Source: Christiangramia sp. (GTDB lineage: Bacteria; Bacteroidota; Bacteroidia; Flavobacteriales; Flavobacteriaceae). From it: 20,985 nucleotides of DNA. The position numbers were made by a program, and so were the translations under genes. A model generated the notes under the pieces. That model ran no database searches, was not told where the DNA came from, and saw only the letters and a list, made by a program, of their open reading frames with translations. How positions within the stretch are numbered: the first letter of the stretch is position 1; the number at the start of each line of letters is the position of its first letter. The stretch covers positions 1 through 20,985 of the forward strand of contig JAGXII010000187.1 in NCBI GenBank assembly GCA_024635735.1, given 5' to 3'. This document shows, piece by piece, positions 15,406 through 20,985 of this stretch.

Positions 15406-16038
15406 TCAGTTTTCCTTTTCTGCCTTCTCTCGTTTATAAAAAAGACTTTGCTTTATATTCTTCAATCTGGTAAAAGCTTTATCATTGAATTTACCTTTCT
15501 CTTTGGTCTTTTTCTTTTTTTCAGGATCGTAAAGCATTCCTGTACAAAGACACATCTTACGTTCGGTCCTTGTAAGAACATCATAATTCTTGCAGGTTTG
15601 ACATCCTTTCCAGAAGCTTTCGTCATCTGTAAGTTCTGAAAAAGTTACAGGCTGATACCCCAGCTCATAATTGATCTTCATCACTGCAAGGCCCGTAGTA
15701 ATACCAAATATCTTTGCGTTGGGATATTTTGACCTGGAATGTTTAAAAATCACATTCTTGATCTCTTTTGCTAAACCGTGCTGGCGAAAATCAGGGTGTA
15801 CAATGAGACCGGAATTGGCCACATATTTCTCATGACTCCAGGTTTCTATATAGCAGAAGCCAGCGAATTTTTCGCCGTCTAAAGCGATCACCGCGTTTCC
15901 CTTTTCCATCTTACTAATAATGTATTCAGGAGTTCTTCGGGCAATCCCGGTACCACGGACTTTAGCCGACTCTTCAATGGTTTCGCAAATTTGCTCCGCG
16001 TAGGAAGCATGAGATTTATTAGCAATGACAATTTTCAT
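15406..16038 (-). CDS. GNAT-family acyltransferase, candidate N-acylglutamate synthase
   Basis: First gene of the arginine cluster. It is a 210-residue protein with a GNAT core: acyl-CoA-binding motif A is at about 78-92 (LIVHPDFRQHGLAKEI, with R85-Q-H-G-L-A90), preceded by a strand with Glu65 (FCYIETW) and followed by KINYELGYQPV (121-131). After the core comes an unusual Cys cluster, Cys146, Cys149, Cys163 and Cys165 (CQTC and CLC), spaced like a metal-binding knuckle, then a very basic tail (DPEKKKKTKEKGK). The cluster has no argA or argJ, and all other arginine steps are present, so the missing first step, acylation of glutamate with acetyl- or succinyl-CoA, is the natural assignment. From memory, an adjacent GNAT protein was given this role in Bacteroides thetaiotaomicron by mutant-fitness work; I could not check it. 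Another acyltransferase role remains possible. Confidence 0.75.
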   Translation of the reverse strand: MKIVIANKSHASYAEQICETIEESAKVRGTGIARRTPEYIISKMEKGNAVIALDGEKFAGFCYIETWSHEKYVANSGLIVHPDFRQHGLAKEIKNVIFKHSRSKYPNAKIFGITTGLAVMKINYELGYQPVTFSELTDDESFWKGCQTCKNYDVLTRTERKMCLCTGMLYDPEKKKKTKEKGKFNDKAFTRLKNIKQSLFYKREKAEKEN

Positions 16039-16088
16039 CTGCTAAGAAATTAAAGGTTAAAAAAGTATTCGATTTTGTCTCTGAAAGG

Positions 16089-16111
16089 GGAACCGGACTC
16101 ACCTAAGTTCC
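16089..16111 (-). promoter_or_regulatory. Leader hairpin before the arginine cluster
   Basis: On the minus strand GGAACU pairs with GGUUCC (five Watson-Crick pairs plus one U-G) around an 11-nt loop, 50 nt before the GNAT start. It contains most of a second mini-frame, MELR-stop (16113-16099). There is no T run directly after it, so it is not a textbook terminator. Confidence 0.35.
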
Positions 16112-16124
16112 ATAAATAGATACA

Positions 16125-16138
16125 CGCACTTACGTGCG
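16125..16138 (-). promoter_or_regulatory. GNRA-tetraloop hairpin holding the leader-peptide stop codon
   Basis: The minus strand reads CGCAC-GTAA-GTGCG: a perfect 5-bp stem capped by GUAA, a GNRA-type loop. The TAA of the loop is the stop codon of the MRRFFPRT frame, and the 5' stem arm covers its CGC and ACG codons, so a ribosome on the peptide would open this hairpin. Confidence 0.5.
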
Positions 16139-16156
16139 GGGGAAAAAGCGGCGCAT
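16130..16156 (-). CDS. Candidate arginine leader peptide MRRFFPRT
   Basis: A complete ATG-to-TAA frame of eight codons in the spacer before the arginine cluster: Met-Arg-Arg-Phe-Phe-Pro-Arg-Thr. All three arginines are CGC, a codon expected to be uncommon in an AT-rich genome. The ATG is 5 nt past a 26-nt palindrome (16187-16162) and the stop lies in a tetraloop hairpin. The start of the first arginine-cluster gene is 91 nt downstream. Peptides rich in the end-product amino acid, overlapping hairpins, are the hallmark of ribosome-mediated attenuation; a tryptophan leader motif of this kind has been described for Bacteroidota. No terminator/antiterminator pair is obvious, so the mechanism is inference and the frame could be chance. 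Confidence 0.4.
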   Translation of the reverse strand: MRRFFPRT

Positions 16157-16161
16157 TGGCG

Positions 16162-16187
16162 ATATATCAGAAAAAATTCTGATATAT
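16162..16187. promoter_or_regulatory. 26-nt perfect inverted repeat upstream of the arginine leader
   Basis: Eleven-base arms ATATATCAGAA and TTCTGATATAT (minus-strand reading) flank TTTT, with no mismatch. It is AT-rich, so it suits a dimeric regulator's operator better than a terminator hairpin; it ends 5 nt before the leader-peptide ATG. It does not match the ArgR box pattern known to me. No promoter with correct -33/-7 spacing was found around it. Confidence 0.5.
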
Positions 16188-16256
16188 AATTTAAATTGTA
16201 TGCTTTGTAAATGTTTCAAAATGGAAAAAATAAAATAATATTAATAGAAGAATTAT

Positions 16257-16292
16257 CAGGGATCCGCTTGCGATTAACTGCGGCGGGGCCTG
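16257..16292 (-). terminator. GC-rich imperfect hairpin downstream of ilvA, possible ilv terminator
   Basis: On the minus strand CAGG (16292-16289) pairs with CCTG (16260-16257) and CCGC (16283-16280) with GCGG (16267-16264), with an asymmetric internal loop. A U-rich but interrupted tract follows (to about 16226). It lies 81 bp after the ilvA stop in otherwise AT-rich DNA. It could end the ilv transcript, or be a repeat relic. The rest of the 334-bp spacer (16039-16372) shows nothing else I can support. Confidence 0.35.
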
Positions 16293-16372
16293 AAATGGAA
16301 AGAGGGTAATATTATTTGTTGTTTTGACTTCACGGGTTAAATGTACACAATTAAATAATATATCATAATTTT

Positions 16373-17647
16373 CTAAACCAAAAATTGAAATAAATTTGGT
16401 TTGTCGTTCAGATACTCTCCGTAAAAATTCTTCTTTTTCATTCTTTTAACAAGTGGCCCAAAGTCGGCAGGATCATTTAATTCAATACCTACCACTGCCG
16501 GACCATTCTCCCGATGATGTTTTTTTGAATATTCAAAATGGGTAATATCATCATGTGGGCCCAGAACTTTCTCCACGAATTCCTTTAAAGCGCCTGCTCT
16601 TTGAGGGAAGGTAATTATAAAATAATGTTTGATTCCTGCATATAAAAGAGCACGCTCTTTAATTTCGGCAGTACGGGTAATATCATTATTACTTCCGCTA
16701 ACCATACATACCACATTCTTTCCCTTAATCTCTTCAGCAAAAGTATCTAAAGCAGAAAGCGCCATCGCACCGGCCGGCTCCACTACAATCGCATCCTGAT
16801 TGTAAAGATCCAGGATCGTCTGGCAAATCTTGCCTTCAGGGACTGTAACCATATCATCCAGGTTTTCCCTGCAAATTTCAAAATTCCTGCTTCCAACCTT
16901 CTGAACAGCTGCACCGTCCACAAATCTTTCTATATGAGCCAGTTCAACTACTTTTCCCGCTTTGAGAGAAGAGGTCATGGAAGGAGCTCCTTCCGGCTCC
17001 ACACCAATTACCTTTGTGTTAGGCGATAACTGTTTAATAATTGAAGATACTCCGGCTAAAAGTCCGCCACCCCCTAAAGGAGCAAAAATATAATCTATAG
17101 GCTCTTCAGATTGTTCAAGGATTTCCAGAGCAATGGTAGCCTGACCTTCAATCACTTTTTCATCATCAAAAGGATGTATAAAAACAAGTCCTAATTTTTC
17201 TTTGTGCTTCATGGCACTTTTAAAGGAATCGTCAAAAGTATCCCCTTTCAGGATTACTTCCACCCATTCCCCACCAAACATCTGAGTTTGCTCCACCTTT
17301 TGTCTTGGAGTGGTAATAGGCATATAAATTACTCCTTTAGCATGAAGTTTATTACAGGCAAAGGCAACACCCTGAGCATGATTTCCGGCGCTGGCACAGA
17401 TCACTCCTTTTTTAAGCTGATCTTCCGGAAGGCTCGCAATTTTATTATAAGCGCCACGTATTTTATAAGAACGAACCTGTTGTAAATCTTCACGTTTCAG
17501 CATAATATTAGCCTGAAACTTTTTGCTATAAGTAAAAGATTTAGCGAGGGGTGTTCTTAGCACCACCTTAGAAATTCTTTCAGCAGCCTCCTTTACAGAT
17601 TCCAGTTTTGGTTTATATGTTTTTTCTTTCGCCAACAGCATATCCAT
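16373..17647 (-). CDS. ilvA: Threonine ammonia-lyase (threonine deaminase), one-ACT-like-domain form
   Basis: PLP enzyme converting threonine to 2-oxobutyrate and ammonia, the first isoleucine step. Fold-type-II motifs: the Schiff-base Lys62 in SYKIRGAYNK, SAGNHAQG (86-93), the phosphate loop GGGGL (192-196) and MVSGSNND (315-322). A C-terminal regulatory region at about 338-424 (HYFIITFPQRAGALKEFVEKVLG...) is a single ACT-like domain; the 514-residue E. coli enzyme has two. At 424 residues it matches the shorter class. Isoleucine feedback is likely but may differ from the two-domain enzyme. Start ATG 17647 overlaps the ilvC stop by 1 nt (TAATG), which favours it over the ATG two codons later. 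Last gene of ilvBNCA. Confidence 0.95.
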   Translation of the reverse strand: MDMLLAKEKTYKPKLESVKEAAERISKVVLRTPLAKSFTYSKKFQANIMLKREDLQQVRSYKIRGAYNKIASLPEDQLKKGVICASAGNHAQGVAFACNKLHAKGVIYMPITTPRQKVEQTQMFGGEWVEVILKGDTFDDSFKSAMKHKEKLGLVFIHPFDDEKVIEGQATIALEILEQSEEPIDYIFAPLGGGGLLAGVSSIIKQLSPNTKVIGVEPEGAPSMTSSLKAGKVVELAHIERFVDGAAVQKVGSRNFEICRENLDDMVTVPEGKICQTILDLYNQDAIVVEPAGAMALSALDTFAEEIKGKNVVCMVSGSNNDITRTAEIKERALLYAGIKHYFIITFPQRAGALKEFVEKVLGPHDDITHFEYSKKHHRENGPAVVGIELNDPADFGPLVKRMKKKNFYGEYLNDKPNLFQFLV

Positions 17648-19122
17648 TATTCGTATATTTTTTTCATTGCGGTCATCGCTTTTCTAAGCGTTCCTCCTAC
17701 CTTCTCTACAGGATGATTTCTGATAGCATCATTCACTGCGATCAATTCCTGATTATCCACTCCATCGTAACCGTCACCATAGCTTTTCCCAGCAACTTCG
17801 GCTTCCAGACTATTCACGTAATCTTTTATTAGCGGTTTGGCAGCATGATCAAAAAGATAGCAACCATATTCAGCTGTATCAGAAATCACACGATTCATCT
17901 CGTATAATTTTTTACGGGCAATCGTATTGGCAATTAACGGAGTTTCATGCAGGGACTCATAATAAGCCGATTCTTCAATGATTCCGGCCTCAACCATAGT
18001 TTCAAAAGCGAGTTCAACACCTGCTTTTACAAAAGCCACCATGAGCACGCCTTTATCAAAATATTCCTGTTCTTTAATATCTTCTGAAGTTGCATTGGTT
18101 TTCTCAAAAGCAGTATTTTCAGTAGCGGCACGCCATTCTAAAAGTTCTTTATCATCGTTTGCCCAGTCTTCCATCATCCGGCTGCTAAAAGCTCCGGAAA
18201 TAATATCATCCATATGCTTCTGAAAAAGTGGTCGCATTTGTTCTTTAAGATCTGAAGCGATCTCATTTGCTCTCAGTTTCGCAGGATTTGAAAGCCTGTC
18301 CATCATATTGGTGATTCCACCATGTTTTAAGGCTTCAGTAACCGTTTCCCAGCCATACTGAATAAGTTTCGCTGCATAGTCAGGTTTCACACCATCGGCA
18401 ACCATCTTATCAAAAGTAAGTATAGATCCGGTTTGAAGCACACCACATAAAATGGTTTGTTCTCCCATTAGATCTGATTTTACCTCGGCCACAAAAGAAG
18501 ACTCAAGTACACCTGCTCTGTGACCGCCTGTTGCATATGCATAGGCTTTCGCCCATTCAAAACCAATTCCCTGCGGGTCATTTTCAGGATGTACGGCGAT
18601 AAGCGTTGGAACACCAAAACCTCTTTTATATTCTTCCCTCACTTCAGACCCGGGACACTTTGGAGCGACCATGATCACGGTAATATCTTCACGAATCTTC
18701 ATCCCTTCTTCCACAATATTAAAACCATGGGAATAAGAAAGTACCGCTCCTTTTTTAATATGAGGAACAATCGCTTTAATTACCGGAGTATGTTGTTTAT
18801 CGGGCGTAAGGTTAACCACAAGATCTGCCTGTGGAATCAACTCCTCATAGGTCCCGACTTTAAAATTATTTTCAGTTGCATTTTTCCAGGACTGTCTTTT
18901 CTCCTTAATCGCCCCTTCACGAAGCGCATAAGAAATATCGAGACCACTGTCTCTCATATTAAGTCCCTGGTTAAGACCCTGGGCACCACAGCCCACGATA
19001 ACTATTTTTTTACCTTTTAATGCAGCAATTCCATCACTGAATTCATCAAGGTCCATAAACCGGCATGTTCCCAGCTGGGCCAATTTTTCACGTAAGGAAA
19101 GGCTGTTAAAATAGTTTGTCAT
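17647..19122 (-). CDS. ilvC: Ketol-acid reductoisomerase, class II (long form)
   Basis: Isomerises and reduces acetolactate and acetohydroxybutyrate with NADPH and Mg2+, common to valine and isoleucine. At 491 residues it is the long class II, the length of E. coli IlvC, with a duplicated C-terminal helical domain. VGCGAQG (43-49) is the nucleotide loop; Arg68, Arg76 and Ser78 (in ALREGAIKEKRQSW) match the E. coli NADPH-phosphate contacts. APKCPGSEVREEY, GVLESSFVAEVKSDLMGEQTIL and the CPGSE/E-rich metal region are intact. Similarity to the enterobacterial enzyme is striking over much of its length (from memory). Start ATG 19122 overlaps the ilvN stop by 4 nt (ATGA). Confidence 0.97.
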   Translation of the reverse strand: MTNYFNSLSLREKLAQLGTCRFMDLDEFSDGIAALKGKKIVIVGCGAQGLNQGLNMRDSGLDISYALREGAIKEKRQSWKNATENNFKVGTYEELIPQADLVVNLTPDKQHTPVIKAIVPHIKKGAVLSYSHGFNIVEEGMKIREDITVIMVAPKCPGSEVREEYKRGFGVPTLIAVHPENDPQGIGFEWAKAYAYATGGHRAGVLESSFVAEVKSDLMGEQTILCGVLQTGSILTFDKMVADGVKPDYAAKLIQYGWETVTEALKHGGITNMMDRLSNPAKLRANEIASDLKEQMRPLFQKHMDDIISGAFSSRMMEDWANDDKELLEWRAATENTAFEKTNATSEDIKEQEYFDKGVLMVAFVKAGVELAFETMVEAGIIEESAYYESLHETPLIANTIARKKLYEMNRVISDTAEYGCYLFDHAAKPLIKDYVNSLEAEVAGKSYGDGYDGVDNQELIAVNDAIRNHPVEKVGGTLRKAMTAMKKIYE

Positions 19123-19658
19123 GATAATGAATTTGTAGTATTGAATTTTTCAAGTATGCCTGATATAGGCATTTCGTTTTTAGTTACTGCTATAGTTCCG
19201 GACCTTACAAATTGCATGAGTCCATATGGTTTTAAGGTTTCATAAAGCTGATCTACTTCGCTTCTTTTCCCGGTTTTCTCAATCACAAAGAAACTTTTGG
19301 TCACCGTTACGATACGGGCATTAGTCTCTTTAATGAAATCCTGGATATTGTGATCGTCCAGAAAATCTTCAGATTTTATCTTATACAAAGCTGTTTCCTG
19401 AAAAATGGTTTCAGCATCGGTGTGATAAAAAGCTTTTATCACTTCGATTTGTTTCTCTAACTGACCGATCATATTTTTGATCTGTTCTTCGGTTACATTT
19501 ACCACAATGATAAACCGCATTACTTCATTCACCTCACTTGGAGAAGCCGTAATACTTTCAATATTGATATGCCTTTTAAGGAATATCGCGGCTATACGGC
19601 TAAGAAGCCCAAGATTATTTTCGGTGTATATCGATACTGTATAATTTTTCTTTTCCAT
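19119..19658 (-). CDS. ilvN: Acetolactate synthase, regulatory small subunit
   Basis: Regulatory partner of IlvB that enhances activity and confers feedback inhibition by branched-chain amino acids. 179 residues: an N-terminal ACT domain at about 3-78 (YTVSIYTENNLGLLSRIAAIFLKRHINIESI) and a C-terminal ALS small-subunit domain at about 90-165 (VTKSFFVIEKTG, LKPYGLMQFVRSGTIAV). The length fits the usual 160-180. Start ATG 19658 overlaps the ilvB stop by 1 nt (TAATG). With ilvC overlapping its other end, all three are probably translationally coupled. Confidence 0.95.
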   Translation of the reverse strand: MEKKNYTVSIYTENNLGLLSRIAAIFLKRHINIESITASPSEVNEVMRFIIVVNVTEEQIKNMIGQLEKQIEVIKAFYHTDAETIFQETALYKIKSEDFLDDHNIQDFIKETNARIVTVTKSFFVIEKTGKRSEVDQLYETLKPYGLMQFVRSGTIAVTKNEMPISGILEKFNTTNSLS

Positions 19659-20985
19659 TACTCTAATAGTATTTCTGAAACTGAAGCTCCCGTTGGAATC
19701 ATAGGGAACACATTTTCTTCCTGTTCTACTTTTACTTCAAGGAAATAAGCTTCGTCACATTCCATCATCTCCTTAACACAATCCTTCAACTGACTTCTTT
19801 CGTTAACCTGTCCGGTTTTAATATGATATCCCTTGGCGATAGTAACAAAATCAGGATTTATCATTTCGGTGGAAGCATATCTCTTATCGAAAAATAATTG
19901 TTGCCACTGGCGAACCATCCCAAGAAAACCGTTATTTAAAACCACAATTTTGACCGGAACTTTAGTTTGAAAAATGGTTCCAAGCTCCTGAATTGTCATC
20001 TGGTATCCACCATCTCCAATAATGGCCACTACATCGCGGTTTGGACTTCCCATTTTAGCTCCAATAGCTGCCGGAAGTGCAAATCCCATAGTTCCTAATC
20101 CGCCAGAAGTAACATTACTTCGAGTTTGATTAAATTTAGCATAACGACAGGCTGTCATTTGATGTTGACCAACATCTGAAACTATAACTGCATCGCCCTT
20201 TGAGAAATTATTTATCTCCTGGATCACCTCTCCCATTCCTAATCCGGGTTTGGTAGGATCCATATTTCCTTTAATGACTTTTTCGTATTCGGTTTTATAC
20301 ATTTCTTTAAACTCCTGGTGCCATTCCTTATAAGATTTAGCTTCCAGCAATTCCAGTAATGCCTTCAATGTTTCTTTCACATCTCCTAAAACAGGATAAT
20401 CGGTTTTTACATTTTTATTCACCTCGGAAGGGTCTATTTCGAAATGTATCACTTTAGCCTGCTTCGCATAATGCTCTAAATTACCGGTCACCCGGTCATC
20501 AAAACGCATCCCAATAGCGATCAAAACATCACATTCATTAGTCTTCATATTAGGAGCATAATTGCCATGCATCCCCACCATTCCTACATTCAGAGGATGG
20601 TCTGTAGGTAATGCGGAAAGTCCAAGAATAGTCCATGCGGCAGGAATTCCTGTTTTTTCCACTACTTTTTTAAACTCTTCTTCCGCTCCACCAAGTATGA
20701 CTCCCTGCCCCCAAACGATCATTGGCTTTTTAGCCTTATTAATAACCTCAGCAGCTCTTTCCACTTCCAGAAGATTTATTTCGGGAACGGGCTGGTAACT
20801 GCGAATACCCGAACACTTTTTATAACTAAATTCCAGAGATGCGAACTGGGCATCCTTAGTAATATCGATCAAAACCGGACCCGGACGGCCAGATTTGGCG
20901 ATATAAAAAGCCTTTGCTATAACTTCAGGAATTTCTGAAGCTTTAGTGACCTGATAATTCCATTTGGTAATAGGTGTGGAAATAC
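19658..20985 (-). CDS. ilvB: Acetolactate synthase, catalytic large subunit (5' part outside window)
   Basis: ThDP enzyme joining pyruvate with pyruvate or 2-oxobutyrate. 441 C-terminal residues are visible and the frame is open to the right edge (reads ...SGRPGPVLIDITKD); about 125-135 N-terminal residues, including the catalytic Glu, lie outside. Seen: the FAD/middle domain with VGMVGMHGNYAPN, IAIGMRFDDRVTG and HFEIDPSEVNKNV; and the ThDP-binding GDGGYQMTIQELGTI followed by LNNGFLGMVRQWQQLFFDKRYAST, family-diagnostic for biosynthetic AHAS. It sits first among the visible ilv genes; ilvD is expected just upstream but is not in view. The stop overlaps ilvN by 1 nt. Confidence 0.96.
   Translation of the reverse strand, partial: ISTPITKWNYQVTKASEIPEVIAKAFYIAKSGRPGPVLIDITKDAQFASLEFSYKKCSGIRSYQPVPEINLLEVERAAEVINKAKKPMIVWGQGVILGGAEEEFKKVVEKTGIPAAWTILGLSALPTDHPLNVGMVGMHGNYAPNMKTNECDVLIAIGMRFDDRVTGNLEHYAKQAKVIHFEIDPSEVNKNVKTDYPVLGDVKETLKALLELLEAKSYKEWHQEFKEMYKTEYEKVIKGNMDPTKPGLGMGEVIQEINNFSKGDAVIVSDVGQHQMTACRYAKFNQTRSNVTSGGLGTMGFALPAAIGAKMGSPNRDVVAIIGDGGYQMTIQELGTIFQTKVPVKIVVLNNGFLGMVRQWQQLFFDKRYASTEMINPDFVTIAKGYHIKTGQVNERSQLKDCVKEMMECDEAYFLEVKVEQEENVFPMIPTGASVSEILLE

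Noticed and set aside
15343..15639. 98-codon plus-strand open frame opposite the GNAT gene end
   Set aside because: Low-complexity Phe/Leu-rich shadow of the lysine-rich GNAT tail.
16039..16372. Riboswitch or T-box in the spacer before the arginine cluster
   Set aside because: No T-box sequence and no recognisable riboswitch core; the CCCCGCCGC stretch only superficially recalls a cobalamin element and lacks the rest.
18520..19020. 166-codon plus-strand open frame opposite ilvC
   Set aside because: It lies wholly antisense within a clear ilvC gene, has no recognisable domain and is explained by codon bias of the real gene.

Overview
The window looks like a chromosomal amino-acid biosynthesis region of a marine-type Flavobacteriaceae member (Bacteroidota), perhaps close to Gramella/Christiangramia or Zunongwangia. 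Reasons: AT-rich DNA, protein sequences of flavobacterial type, no Shine-Dalgarno pattern, one good Bacteroidota-type promoter (TTG-N19-TAnnTTTG), and an ornithine-type transcarbamylase of the Bacteroides argF' class instead of a normal ArgF. The genus is inference only.

Layout. 1-2309 (minus): an unnamed 514-residue helical protein, then an EamA/DMT-type membrane transporter cut by the left edge. 2310-2457: divergent regulatory region. 2458-6766 (plus): leuA-leuC-leuD-leuB, tightly packed, ending in a hairpin terminator at 6788-6826. 6825-16038 (minus): a nine-gene arginine cluster transcribed GNAT - argG - argC - proC - argD - argF' - argB - argE - argH. 16039-16372: a 334-bp regulatory spacer. 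16373-20985 (minus): ilvB (cut by the right edge) - ilvN - ilvC - ilvA, joined by 1-4 nt overlaps.

How the genes work together. IlvA makes 2-oxobutyrate, and IlvBN and IlvC carry both branches toward isoleucine and valine (ilvD is not in view). LeuA, LeuCD and LeuB turn 2-oxoisovalerate into the leucine precursor. The arginine cluster looks like a complete N-acylated pathway in which carbamoylation precedes deacylation: a GNAT protein (candidate N-acylglutamate synthase), ArgB, ArgC, ArgD, ArgF' acting on N-acylornithine, ArgE acting on N-acylcitrulline, then ArgG and ArgH. The residue of ArgF' that separates acetyl- from succinyl-ornithine enzymes is Ala89, neither the Glu of the acetyl type nor the Pro of the succinyl type; I lean to succinylated intermediates. 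proC sits inside the cluster.

Most notable points: (1) the spacer before the arginine cluster encodes an 8-residue peptide, MRRFFPRT, with three CGC arginine codons and a stop codon inside a GNRA-type hairpin loop, a candidate arginine attenuator; (2) the ArgF' specificity residue; (3) the GNAT protein with a four-cysteine cluster; (4) palindromes and fragments of probable dispersed repeats in most loose junctions of the arginine cluster, contrasting with the overlapping ilv genes. I see no tRNA, rRNA, CRISPR array, insertion sequence or phage gene.
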